From the NCBI GenBank assembly GCA_029168955.1, contig JAPDOI010000364.1:660672-724671 (forward strand): a stretch of DNA of 64,000 bases, given 5' to 3'. Position 1 is the stretch's first letter. Each line of letters opens with the position of its first letter. The notes under the pieces were generated by a model. It ran no database searches. It was given only the letters and a program-made list of their open reading frames with translations, and was not told where the DNA came from. Of this stretch, positions 22,961 through 34,878 are shown one piece after another. This DNA comes from Aplectana chamaeleonis (lineage: Eukaryota > Nematoda > Chromadorea > Rhabditida > Cosmocercidae). Made by a program: the position numbers and the translations under genes.

Positions 22961-25396
22961 AGAAGCTAACGTATGATCTGCCCTTGCACAACGGTTCCAT
23001 CTACTACATCACTTTCGATGAAAATTAGACTGATTGAGTCAAAATTCCTTGGATTTCCTGTTTTTCGGCCGACTAAAACGACTACGGCGCATCTTTTGAG
23101 CATGGCCATAGCTTTTAGGAATAATTCTTTTAATACCAAGAACCTAAATATAAAATTCAACAGGCGGAAACATCACCAATCTAATAACGCTAATCGACTC
23201 CGCATAGCTGATAACCTGCATCGGTACTTTGAATGCAGCATTTCTCGTTTCATTCTCAATGACTTTTCGCAGTAAAATTATAGGCGAGAAGAATTCTAGG
23301 CTCTCAGTGTCGAAAAAGCGGTTTAAAAAGAGCTAGGAATGACAAAAAATGGGGGGCGCAACAAACGTTCTCAAGTCACCGAAACGCCTCATGTCCCCTC
23401 TCCGCCCCCCTACACGTGAAGAAATAAACACTTGAGGTTGTGATAACATGATGTAGTCAAATCAAGGAAGTACTGATAAGCGAGCTAAACCGCTTGATTG
23501 CATTGACAGGTATCATCCTTCATAGCGGTTAGTTTCTCCACGCTCGCAAAGTCAACGCAAGTAAATGTGGACCTTTTTAGCACCAGAACACGGTTTTCGC
23601 GCTCTCTTCAAGCACGCCTTGCTGTATAGGGCACCAGAGCTTCCGTAAACGGAATAGATATCAAAATTGCAATCTGTTGTGAACACTGCTTTGAGGTCAA
23701 AAAAACTTGTTTTCGTTGAAGATGTTCATGGAGAAGACTTCGAGAATCGATTTTTGGAGGATCATAATTTTCAAGCGGAAGTCAACCTAAATTTTTTTGC
23801 TCTCTCTCTATCGATCCATACCAAAAAAAAACTGCGAATACAAAGTTTTTTAGGCGAAAGGCATCATATATAGTTCCATCCAGCGAAAGTGGTTGAACGT
23901 AACCCTATGTGTAGACACCACGACTCAATGCGTGTGGTTGTGTCGCGGCCATTAACATCCAATAGCGCAGAGAGACTGGGCCACTGGTTAGTGTTGACCG
24001 CGACGTAATCGCTCAGACTAAAATACAACATGACAGCACAAGAAATTCATGCAAGAGTAAGCTATTCATCAGGAACTATTGATGTTCGTCCCTTTTTGTT
24101 TTTTTTCTTTGTACAACATTTGTTCCGTTTCGATCTATGACTTGACCACGCTTTTCAACTTCTATGAATTCGGTATTTTCTCATAGAATTAGTGACGACT
24201 TTCGAGCCCACAGTTTCGATCAAAAATGCGAAAAAGCGTCGACATGATTATTCGGAGAACTACCGCAGTTTTAAACAAAAAGTTCACAATAAGAATTCAA
24301 GAAGGTGTGCAGCGCTACAATTTGGTCAGGATTCGACACTGCAACAAGGGTAAAATTCCTAACATTGATATGTTGATTGGGTATGCTTTTGTGTAACTAG
24401 AAAATGTCATTATTCGAAGCACTTCGATTACGTTGCCGTGTTTTCCAGCCAAAAATATGCAATTACGAAAATAAAGACGAACGACAAGAATTTCTTCGGT
24501 TTTTCCGGAATTTTTCGAAATCAAAACCAAAAAATTTTCGTTTTTCGGTTTTTTCGGTTTTAAAGTTTTTCGCAAATGCATGCACTGAGGATGTATGGCC
24601 AAAAAACTTCTGCTGCAACTACTCATCGTCTAATATGAAGTGAAATCTCATTTCCAGCCGCAAACTGCTAAACTCAGAAAATGGCAGAAATTTTCGCCCG
24701 CCAGTTAATTAGGCTTTTTTCCCGACCGTTCTGTTACCGGGAGAATATCGAAAAAATCAGGATGGACGAACGATGGCGGCTTGACCCTGATTTCTATTTG
24801 GTAGCACTTCTACCGTTATAGTCCGTGCCGAATAGTACATATGCACCTCTTCCGAATGGTGCCACAAAAATCGGAACCCGTCTGGCAATTTCGCCAAGTG
24901 GTCCGGCACATCAGCCTTAGTAACCGTTCTATTTCGGTGTACTACGATGCTCCTGAGAAGCGTTCTTAGAATTTCCTCATAGTCCTTACCGCACGCATGA
25001 CCCGCACGCGCGGTAGGAGCGGAAGAGTATAAAAGTTTTCAGAGTGCGCACTGCCTGTTCAGCGCCTCATTAGTCTCACGGCCGAAGTACTCTTCATATC
25101 GGAATGGAATTTCGTTCAGACAAGGTGCCGTAATGCTGAAAAATAGAAATTCAAGAAGGGGCAGGGGTGAAAATTTTTGCGGCAGAATGGAAACAACTTG
25201 CCGATTTTGGTCCGCATGGAAAGAAGTGTAAAAAAAAGTGCGAAAAAGTGTGTAAATTGCGAGGAGAATTCAGTTTTCTCCGAAAGTTTTCAATGACATA
25301 AATCAGAGACGTGAAAATTCTCTCAAGTAATTTTTTTTGTGAAAACTCAACTTCGGGCCATCAAGAGGAGAGAGAGTGTACCTAGCTCTCTCGAGA
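22961..25396. other. Non-coding 2.4 kb with one T-rich repeat
   Basis: No splice-bounded exon seen. It contains the TTTTTCG-rich segment at 24440-24580 and otherwise unique-looking AT-rich sequence. Short open stretches overlap on both strands. Confidence 0.3.
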
Positions 25397-26055
25397 TGCG
25401 ACTCTTAGAATTTTGACCGAGAAATAGACGAGAATCAGCCCACCAGGCTCCGCAGCGGCTTTTGGTGGTGTATTGCTTACCTATTTCTCTGCTCTTCACG
25501 AAATAGCTCAGAATAGAAGTAACCACAAATGACCGAGACGCACACACCGACACGGGACGCGGTTGTCGCCAGCTCGTCGAGCCGAGGCCGCCAGCTGTAG
25601 GTCGGGGCTCCCGTAGACTCACTGAGGTATAAGTAGATATCGCGATTATATAATTTAAATTAATTTAGATATATAATTTTAGACTGATGAAAGGACGGGG
25701 CTGCGACGGTAGATCACACCGCGCGAATCAAACCCCATCCCCCAGTGAGGCCACCAACCCCGCACGGCCAGCCGCCTGGTGCACGCGTCAGACTAAATCG
25801 AAAACGGAAACCATACATCAAACGTGGGTAATAGAACCGATGAAAGTGTTGACTTCTTGATCATGCCTCTGGGATGCGTCGTATACTTCCCAGGAGAATA
25901 TTGTTTCCCGGATATTTCTCGACAAATTCACGGCGAGCTCGTTTGGCGGCTTTATCGCGGCCAGCTTCATTAAGCGTCCATTTCGCGGCTATTTTTCGGC
26001 TCTTACGCGGAATGCGGCCATTTCACGGCTATTTCTCGGCAAAAACTCTTTGAGA
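25397..26055. mobile_element. MITE family F, copy 2
   Basis: Ends CTCTTAGAATTTTGACCGAG and CTCGGCAAAAACTCTTTGAG are near-complements. The body has CACCAGGCTC, GTGGGTAATAGAACCGA, GATGCGTCGTATACTTC and ATATTTCTCGACAA in the same order as 14513-14960. It is about 200 bp longer than copy 1 because of a segment at about 25620-25840 that copy 1 lacks. Confidence 0.6.
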
Positions 26056-27667
26056 AAGCAACCATTAGCTGAACACTGGTTGCTGACAGCCGCTTTTGCC
26101 GCACGCAGAGCAAAGAAAAATTAGAGCTTGATTTTTGCAGGAGGTGCGAATGTAGATCTTCTCGTTCAGATTGGCCCTTCGGAACGAGAAACTGTGGCAG
26201 TGAAGACTTCCAGGAATGTCGTAGGCCAAAACGGGCTGCCTTCCAAACTTGCTCGTCTCCAATCTTCTTTGGAATTGAGGTGGTGCGGGAAGCATTCTCG
26301 TTGGTATTGGAGAATTTTCGGGAGGGCTCGTTCAATATTTCTCATCATTCAAATTCCCCGCGCGCGCGTTACCTACTGTAGTACCAGAATTCGAAGCATA
26401 CAGATTTAATAAAAAAATAGGTTTTGACAGAAGTATATGAGCTTTCCACGTAACGTGGAGTGCCCTTTCGAAAGTTGATTTCTTACTTCGATATCGGTAG
26501 ACGCGTAGCGTGTCTCAATGAACTTGCTCATTATGCGTGTTTTGATTAGCATAACCGCGGTAGCTTTTAAAACCCGATAACACTGCTTTGGATAAAGAAA
26601 GCAACTATAATTATGCGCTGATGCATTGATTCTGATTATTGCTCAGCATTACTCAGTATGTTCTCTTTCCGGATTACGTTCGTATACTACAACGCACATT
26701 CTGCTCTATAGCAGTCCTTTATACTCTCATAAGCATCTCGAGAAGTGTTTCAAAGAAGCGGAGCATAACTAGTGCTCAGCAACTGAGGAAAAATATTCAA
26801 AACACAAGTTTCCTTCGTGCAATCTCCATATGCGCGCTGAAGCAGCCAACGCTAAGGATGGGACGTGGCGAACGAGATGTGGCGTCTGACTCTGCCACGG
26901 AGTCTTTTCTCTGCGCTCTAGCCCATCAGCCTAAACTTCCCACACCCGACTGGTAAGGGGCAGGGCTGAACATTCGAGATTCAAACCCTAAGGTCCGTTC
27001 GCGCTTTTGCAGCCGCGCAAAATACCGCTTTTGAGCTGGCAACTAGCTTCTTTCCACATGAGAATGCTGGCGATATCGAATCGGAACTGGTAAAGAGACA
27101 GTAAAGCGCGGCGAACGCTCTATATCGGTGATAACGACCGAGAACTTTTGCCGCATTTTATCATTTTTCATAAGCAGCGACATTTGACGCGGCAGCAAAG
27201 GGATGAAAAGGGCTTTAGGCCAATGGTATAGTTTTGCGACTTGAGGTCGCGTCGCTCTACACAGCGACAGTGGCAACGACAGGCATCGGCACGTTCACAG
27301 TATGTCAGCCCTCCACGACACGTCGCTACGACGGACACGCGACAACTGTTCCTACGACAGCTAGTGCGATTGCTCCGATGCTGGCTCGGCCACGATTTGT
27401 GCTAAATGCCATGGCTGTCGCTCATGGCAACGACAATGTATACCATTGACCTTAAGCGACGTCTATACTCCCTCCGGCGAGAGGTGCGGCGTAGTCATAG
27501 CTTCGTTGGGTGGAGCCATGTACTCCACCAACCTTCATCCCTGGGCAGGTCAAGGGAGGAACCTTCACTATTGGGAATACCGGTGACAACCTGTGAAACG
27601 CCCCGAAAAAGAATGAAAGTGACCCAACACTCATACGAGTCATTTTCAAGATTGGGTGGGTGTCACT
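26056..27667. other. Non-coding 1.6 kb, no supported gene
   Basis: Open stretches of 60-137 codons exist on both strands, for example 26003-26335 (minus) and 27406-27819 (plus). They overlap each other, lack splice context, and the last one runs into the large palindrome. None is annotated. Confidence 0.3.
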
Positions 27668-28697
27668 GCCAGTTTTTCGTCTATAACTTTTTTACCATAA
27701 AAGATGTATGTCCCATTGGTGATGGTTGCTTTCGGAATCACCATAAAACTCTGCATCGAATAGCGTTTTCATTTTTAAAAAAATGCGTTCCTCTTCTACC
27801 AGCCGATTTCAGTTTATAAAGAGCATTTTTTTCGCCTGAATTTATCGGTTTTTTGTCCATAACTTTTTTGTGCTTGGAGATAGACTTTTGGTGAAGGTTG
27901 TTTTCAGAATTTCGATGAAATTCCGCGTCGACTGGTGTTCCCAGTTTAGAAAAATACTTTCTCGATCCTTCAGCCTAATTCATTTCACGAAACACCGGTT
28001 TTTCTACTATAACTCTTCAACTTTTAGAGATAGGGTTATGGAGGAGGCTGTTTTTTTGAAATCCACGTTAAATTCTGCGTCGAATTATATATCGGTTTCC
28101 TAACTTTGCTTGCCCCACAAGTCAGCCAGGTCGGTGGAGCCGAGCCCCGTTGTAGGCTCCAGGAGAACTCTGCGTCTCCTACTTACACCATAGGGGCGAG
28201 AGCACCGTATGGAGATAACTATGGAGCTCGGCTCCACCGACCTGGCTGGCTTATGGGGCAAACAAAGTTAGGAACCCGAAATGTCATTCGACGCAGAATT
28301 TTACGTGAATTTCAAAAACAACATTACACAGAACACCATTTCCAACGGTTAAAGAGTTATAGGCGAAAAACCGGTGTTTCGTGAAATGAATTAGGCTGAA
28401 GGATCGAGAAAATATTTTTCCAAACTTGAGACACTAGTTGACGCAGAATTCCATCGAGATTCCGAAAGCAATCTTCACCAAAGGTCTATCTCCAAGCACT
28501 AAAAAGTTATGGACGAAAACCGATAATTTCAGGCGAAAAAATGTACTTTATTAACTGAAATCGGCTGGTAGAAGGGGAACGTATTTTTTTAACTGAAAAC
28601 GCCATTCGATGCAGAATTTAATGGGGATCCCGAAAATAACCTTCACCATAGAGCTATCTTTTAGGGTAAAAAAAGTTATGGACGAAAAACTGATTGC
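27668..28697. repeat. ~1.03-kb imperfect palindrome (family L)
   Basis: Two arms of about 480-510 bp pair around a short centre (28148-28221). The innermost arms are CTAACTTTG(C/T)TTGCCCC(A/T), GTCAGCCAGGTCGG and TGGAGCCGAG. Within each arm a ~120-bp motif is repeated three to four times: GTTATGGACGAAAAAC, CGGCTG, a (C/G)AACGTATTTTT block, GACGCAGAATT and AACCTTCACCA. The same unit continues to the right to about 28870. No coding content. Confidence 0.85.
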
Positions 28698-29690
28698 TTT
28701 AAGTGAAGAGCAAACGTTACTTCATAAATTGAAATCGGCTGAGACTGGAAACGTATTTTTTCTCAACGTGAAATCATTATTCGACGCGAAATTCCATGGA
28801 GAATTTGGAAACAGCTCCGTTCAAAGATTCGTCTTGAAGGGCAAAAATTTTATGAGCGAAGAACGGGTAGTTTATCAAAAATCTCTTGAAAAAAATTTCC
28901 GAAAAATTTTGACTCCAAGACAGCTCAAAGGAAATTTTTCATGACCTAGGCAGATCATTTCATCAAGAGTGAATTTCAAAATGAGATCATCTAACGAAAA
29001 AAACTGTTCAAAATCCTTGAATAAAAAGAAAAATATACTGAATGCAAAAAAAAGAGGATTGAGAAAACGCCAAATTTTGAAGTTGCAAGTCTATAGGGAA
29101 CCTTCACCATTCCCCACTCAGGTATCCTAAACAACCTTCACCTCTCGGACCGCTGTCTCCACCCCCAACGAACCTATGGGCGTAGTGCGATCCTACCATA
29201 TCGATCGCGTAGCGCTGTGCGTAACTGATTTCTGTAGTTTCGTAAATCAGAAGTTTTCAAATTCCTCGTGATTCGCAAATCGTAATTCACAAGGCCTGAG
29301 CAAAAGCAAACCTCTCCAGCCGCGAAGACCTCTCCAAGCTAATGTTTCTAGAGCAGCCATTGTAGATTAGTGAGCTCGACCGCTCCCGTCCGTATTTCAA
29401 GTAACTGTTTCTCTATAACGGGAGGGTTTTGGAAGCTGAAACTCTAGCACTGTTCATATCTGCCTGACAGCGACATAATAAATGCGAAAACGAGAGAAAA
29501 ACGATTTGCATTGGCTGGCCGTTCAAGCCAGCCTTTCTCACCGATGGAGCACCTTGTACGGTGACGCAATATTTCACACGATCCAAGCGTGTGAGTACCC
29601 CAAATCGGTCGTGGGGTGAATAGGCCAAGATGGTGCATTGATAGAGTGTGCTTTCACAGGTTGATCAGAGAAAAACAGAACTTCTAATTA
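28698..29690. other. Non-coding stretch beside the palindrome
   Basis: To about 28870 it is a decayed continuation of the palindrome's ~120-bp unit. The rest is unique-looking. A 111-codon open stretch (28609-28944) lies in the repeat and is not a gene. Confidence 0.4.
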
Positions 29691-29750
29691 AATGATGATT
29701 GTGCATTTCGATTATTCGAATTTCAAAAATTCGAATATGCTCTGAAGAAT

Positions 29751-29960
29751 ATTCGAATTTCGAATATTATTCGAAACTCTGTTTTCGAAATATTCGAATT
29801 TCGAATACTATTCAAAAGTCTGTTTTTGAGATATTCGAATTTCGAATGTTATTCCAAACCGCTTTTTACGAAGTATTCGAATTTCGAATATTATTCGAAA
29901 GCCTGTTTTCGAAATACTCGAACTTCGATTATTAGTCGAAAACAAAAATTTTCGAATTTC
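29751..29960. repeat. 41-bp TTCGAA tandem repeat
   Basis: Five copies of a unit starting ATTCGAATTTCGAATA at 29751, 29792, 29833, 29875 and about 29916 (spacing 41-42 bp). Each continues with TATTCGAAA...CTGTTTTCGAAAT. The AT-rich palindromic words extend to about 30010 in less ordered form. Confidence 0.8.
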
Positions 29961-30044
29961 GAGTTTTGAATTATTCGAAATTCGAAAAATCATTCGAATA
30001 TTTTTCGAATAACGTAATTCGGTCCGAAGTATAGTGTGAAACCG

Positions 30045-30770
30045 ATTCAGTGGGCTTCACCACCGTTGTAATCAACGGTTGGGCAGGAGCCCTCATTTTT
30101 GGTAAGTACATACAGTTGTGCATGTGTATAACTATGTTGATCGAGAAAATTTTATGTTGATCGATATGTATGCTAACCGTATAGAAGCGGGCAAGAAGTT
30201 GTCGGGAATTGATCGAGAAGTTATCGAGCATTGGGCGAGAAGTTGTCCAGAATTCTCCAGTCTGCGAAAGTTGTCCTGAATTCGTACGCCTGCTGGACAA
30301 CTTTTCGTCAGATTCTCGACAACTAGTTTTGCCTGAGGAGGTTTCGACGAAGTCGCCGTCATCAAAGGGGAAAGCTGTCCTTCACTTTTTATTAGTATCT
30401 GGATAAAAAATTTATGTTGATCGATATACCATCATTTGCTGTGGAGGAAGAGGCTTTAGTTCGCGAGCGAAAGTTTTAAAAGTCAGAATGGGTAAGCAAA
30501 GTCTACTGGATAGGGAGAAGTACTCAGGTAAAACTAGTTGTCGGGAATTGAACGAAAAGTTGTCCTGCACGCGTACGAATGCAGGAAAACTTTCGCAGAC
30601 TCTAGAGAATTCTGGACAACTTTTCGCACAATTCTCGACAATTCCCGACAACTCCTTGCCCGATTCTCGACAGTTCACATACAGTTATGCACACGTACAA
30701 CTGTATGTACGTACCAAGAACTGTGGCTCCTGCATAAACGTTGATTACAACGTTGGGTGAAGTGCACGTG
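30045..30770. repeat. Inverted pair of family H repeats
   Basis: The left arm (30045-30340) and right arm (30515-30770) are reverse complements over about 255-295 bp. They share TTGTAATCAACG, GCAGGAGCC, TACATACAGTTGT, AAGTTGTCGGGAATTG, GAATTCTC and GACAACTAGTTTT. The 175-bp spacer is unpaired. The TTGTCGAGAATT words match copies at 19010 and 31185. Confidence 0.75.
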
Positions 30771-30837
30771 TGGTTTCAAACCCACTCTGTTTGACGTATT
30801 TCCAACTTGGCTCGCTTCTTCAACGTTCGGCAGAGGA

Positions 30838-31140
30838 AAACTGTGCATTGTATATGCTGTGGGTCTACAACATCGTTCAACAAGGGCCGCTATTGGCCTT
30901 GCCCAACACCAGTGCGCTATCAATGTAGTGGTCTTCAGAATTACTCTAACATAAGTCGGTGAAAGTTTGAGAAGAGAGTAAATCGACTACGCTAAACTCA
31001 AATATCCTACTCTAGTGGCTCCTAGTTTTCAAAATTGTTGACTTCCGACGGGACCACACCTGAGAAAGGTGTGAGCCACTATACATACTGTAGCGGTGTT
31101 CAGCCTCCATCTTAGGCGGTGGAAGTTTGCAAGCAAGGTA
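30838..31140 (-). repeat. Family J repeat, inverted copy
   Basis: Reverse complement of the right part of 20925-21390. It contains ATGCTGTGGGTCTAC, CATCGTTCAACA, GCCCAACACCAGTGCGCT, AAATCGACTACGCT, AAATATCCTACTCT and GGCTCCTAGTTTT in inverse order. It holds fewer 156-bp units than copy 1. Confidence 0.65.
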
Positions 31141-31184
31141 AAAAGACCCCGATAGATTCTGAAGCGATGTCCTGAATTCTTGGA

Positions 31185-31445
31185 AAATTTTCGACATATT
31201 CGAAACATATTCTCAATTTCGGAAGTTGTCGAGAAATCTGTCCGAACTCTCGGCAAACACTCGTTCCCCCGAAATCTCGACAACTTTCTCTGAAATTCTG
31301 AACAAATCGGCAGCGATTCTCGACAAATACTGCGAATCTAGGAATTTTCGACAACTTCTATCAACTTTCTGGACAACTTCTCGATTGTCGACCAATTTTC
31401 GACAACTATTCGTCCGATTCTGGACAACTCATTTTACCTGAGTAG
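31185..31445. repeat. Family H repeat, copy 3
   Basis: ATTCTCGACAA words and TTTTCGACAACT, ending ACTCATTTTACCTGAGTAG. It is the complement of the family H terminus at 30525 and of the copy at 19010. Confidence 0.6.
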
Positions 31446-31949
31446 GAAATTACTTAATTACATGTCAATCAACATCAAATTAACAATAAGCTAAACTACT
31501 GTTTGAAATCTTTCTCAAAGCACATCTTTAGAAAATATCGGCTAGATCTGAAATCGAAATGTCTGGAAACGAGTTCAAAGGCAGCATACCCCATAAATTT
31601 TCTTCCTGTGTTTTTCACAGATATTGAAACCTCTGGAACGCCGAACAACATCTGCGCCGAAAAAAATCGCGAAAAATATTGGAAATCGTTTTTCTGGGCC
31701 CGAAAATATCCTTCCATAGAATAATTCTTTTAATATTCCATTTGACTCAGGGGAGTGAAGAAATTGGTCACTGTGCGAAAACATGATCCTTCGATCAAAT
31801 CAGGAGCTCTGTCGCGTCGACACCAACTCAAGTAATAATTTCTTCTAACCGTTCGCTTTCTCATGATCGGTGAGTCAAAGTGTACGGAGGGGGGGGGGGG
31901 AGCCAAGCACAGGGCGAACTCACATTTGATACTCACGTGCCGTCGTTCT
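31446..31949. other. Non-coding stretch
   Basis: Nothing recognised except a 12-base G run near 31890. Confidence 0.3.
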
Positions 31950-33768
31950 GAGGCCGGATTCGTCACTGAAAAATGAGTTGGCGCAAACTCTGGGTTTGGC
32001 AGACCTGGGTTGGAAAAATGGGTTTGGGTTGGATAACCCACCACCTTTGATTCATCAGCGCAAATCTTGGGTTGGTTCCCCTAACCCATTTTCTGCCGGC
32101 ACGAGAGGCGTCTGCGAATACACTACGTATTTTCGCGACGCCTATCTCCGATTTTCCGTCCAATCAATACTCAATTATTTTCATTGCCAACACCTTGTAT
32201 CGAACTTCGCTATTATCGCGCAGCTAGTGTTGAATGCTCATTCTAGTAGTCACTGTTTTTGCAATGTTCTCCATATTTTCTTGTGGTTTCAATTTTCATG
32301 TTCTTCTGCTGATTTATGTGTTTTTTGAAATCGTCAGACCCCCAAAAAGTTAATCGAACAATGATACTTATTTAATCATTAAACGATAACTTCTTGTGCT
32401 GTCTGAAGCCAGTTGTAGCCCATATTTTGAAAGACTTCGTTCAAATATGTTCTGTTGTTCTAAATTCAGGCTGCATATCCAAAAATATTGCGTTGTGTAG
32501 CATTTCTTGCGTTTCAGCAATAACCCCTGTAATACTTCAAAAATGATTTTCTAACACCCCATTCACACTTTTGCAATAGCGGCAAATGCCGCGATTATCA
32601 GTAGGAAAATGAGAAATCAAATGTCTGATACCGTTCTAAAATGAGAAATTAGATGTCTGATATCGGTATCAGACATCTAATTTTCAATTTTTCTGCTGAT
32701 ATCCCGCGGCATTTGCCGCTATCGCTAAAGTGTGAATGGGGTGTAAAGGGGTCATAAATAAATTTATCATTATCAAGCATTGCATAGATTATTCTGGTGT
32801 TTTCCTTTTTTTTCGATCGAAGTAACAGGGAATCATGGAGTATGCTATGGGTGAATTAGTGCCCTTTTTCGATTCTAGAAAGTACTGGCGTGTTTAAGTA
32901 GGTGCACCGTACATAGTAAAGCAAGACGCTATACTTACACACCTGTTATAACACTGCAGTGGTTATATGTATATTCGACGAGTACAAATAGAACAGAATC
33001 AATTTTGCAAAATAGAACGGTTCAGACTGGGGAAAATCGTTCACTTGATGCAGTTTGTATAACATTCATATTCTGACAAAGATTTCTTTCACATCGATCT
33101 GATCCGGTTTCCCACAGCTCCCTAAGGACGTAACTCCTTCTTTTCGTCTTTTTGGGAGAAAATAAACTTACGTGGACAGAAGAACAAGAAAATAGATCTC
33201 ATGGAAAGAGGAGAACGATAGAACTTCAAAGAAAATTAAAACTAGGATGAGAAATGAACACTATCTAAGTCAGGGTGGCACAAAAGAACGACATAGATGC
33301 TGGTGTTCAGAAAATTTGGGAAATGAAAGAAGAGGAAAAAATGAGAGAAGAGGACGGAAAGATCAGAGGAAAGGATGGACTCGAAACATCATTGGAAGTC
33401 TAGAGATTCATTCTGCAGCTAGCGGTTGAGTCAAATATTTTGAAGTTGTCCGTTAAACACGAAAAGATGTAGAGAACAGATGCTGACGATCTCTCCAATC
33501 GCGTATATAGGTAGTAAACGCATTCATTATAAGTGATTTTTACAAATCACACCACATTATTTCTGAAAACGGCGCTGGAGCGCGTTATCTGCCTGCCCAT
33601 TTTGGGTTGGGTTGAGCGAACCCTCGCTCCCGCCTCAGGTTGCGCGAACCCAAACCCATTTCTTGATGGGTTATCAAATTGATGAATCCCAGAAAAATGG
33701 GTTACGCTCGCGCTGAACCCAACCCAAATCGGCAAACCCTGGGTGAGCGCAATGATGAATCCGGCCTC
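31950..33768. mobile_element. Possible 1.8-kb element with ~170-bp inverted ends (family M)
   Basis: GAGGCCGGATTC at 31950 and GAATCCGGCCTC ending at 33768 begin two inverted segments of about 170 bp. Both are rich in ATGGGTTTGGGTTGG and AACCCA words. They could be the termini of one element or two separate inverted copies. The AT-rich interior has no transposase and carries the foldback at 32554-32744. Confidence 0.5.
32554..32744. mobile_element. 191-bp foldback MITE (family N)
   Basis: Ends ACACCCCATTCACACTTT and AAAGTGTGAATGGGGTGT pair perfectly. Pairing continues through GCGGCAAATGCCGCG and the TCTGATA(C/T)CG centre, giving a near-complete ~90-bp stem. It resembles a small-RNA-type hairpin. 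Confidence 0.85.
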
Positions 33769-33769
33769 T

Positions 33770-33880
33770 GGCGCGTTTTTAACGCTTCCAAATGCGTAGG
33801 CGTTGTGGTGCAAGCGGTACTGATCTGTTTTTGTAGCTATCTCAACGACGTTTACGAGCGTGTATGCTCCCTTTACTCAC
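33770..33880. mobile_element. Family C MITE, right-end fragment
   Basis: GTTTTTAACGCTTC, AATGCGTAGGCGTTGTG and CTATCTCAACGACGTTTACG match the right arm of 9627-10071. Confidence 0.6.
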
Positions 33881-34390
33881 AACAATCACTACAGACAAAG
33901 CTTTTATTCATTTACATACAATTGTGGTGAGCGCGAAGCGCTCACCAGATTTGGCTTTGATTCGCCATCGCGCAACCCCCTGATCTCAGTATCAGGGTCC
34001 AGAGTAAACGTAGAAAGTCCGTTCTTTTTGCATTCAATATACTTTAGGAAGTTGAATAACTCTTCAAAAAATGGTCCGGAATGGTTACCTGAGATTCGAG
34101 AAAAATTGTCAAAACCACGTGATTTTGGTTGAAAAATGGTTCATCTCCTTTTTTTTCAGTTGGCGTACACGATCTTGTTGGAACACTTATCGTTGAGCTA
34201 GAAAGCTCATTTTTGGCCAGAAAGTTGGTTATGATTGCACCTAGCTCCTGTCAAAATTTGAAGTTTGTAGCTCAATTTTTGTGGAACCTCAAAATTGAGG
34301 GTCAAGAAAGACAAAAACACGTAAACATATTATTATAAACCATCCGACGTTTACTCATTCGTAAAAATGAACTAATGAAATAAACACCGT
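33881..34390. other. Non-coding stretch
   Basis: AT-rich, no gene or repeat recognised. Confidence 0.3.
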
Positions 34391-34500
34391 TACTGATAGG
34401 CTTTCTCTCAGGATTGAACGCTCCCTGAGTCGGGGCAACGCTTCAATCAATGCGGCGGGATCTTGGAAGTACTTTTTGGAACGCCGCACGGTGTGAATCA
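34391..34500 (-). other. Coding-like stretch next to array 2
   Basis: On the minus strand about 30 codons read like protein (KKYFQDPAALIEALPRLRER) and run up to the satellite boundary. No splice site or start is evident. It may be a gene remnant or a piece of a transposon coding region. Confidence 0.2.
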
Positions 34501-34504
34501 GAAG

Positions 34505-34876
34505 TGCGCCACAGAACGCCGTAGATAGTGTGCGGGACCCCAGTAGGAGTGCGCAAGACACCGTAGAATGCGTGTGGGATTTAAGTGGGAGTGCGCCGGA
34601 CGCCGTAGAAAGTGTGCAGGACCCAAATGAGAGTGCGCAGAACGTCGTAGAAAATGTGTGGGACCCAAATGAGAGCGCGCCGGGCGCCTAGAAAGTGTGC
34701 GGGATCTAATGGGTGTGCGCAGTACGCCGTAGAAAGTGTGTGGGACCAAAAAGAAAGTACATTGGACGCCGTAGAAACTGTGAGGTGACCAAGTGGAAGT
34801 GCCCAAGACGCCGTAGAACGTGTGCGGGACCCAAGTGGGATGCGCCGAACGCCGTAGAAAGTTTGCGGGTCCCAAA
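34505..34876 (+). repeat. 42-bp satellite, type A (left part of array 2)
   Basis: About nine units with GTGTG(C/T)GGGACCCAA and CGCCGTAGAAA halves, the same unit as array 1 but on the plus strand. Copies are more diverged than in array 1. The segment ends at the MITE insertion at 34879. Confidence 0.9.
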
Positions 34877-34878
34877 TA

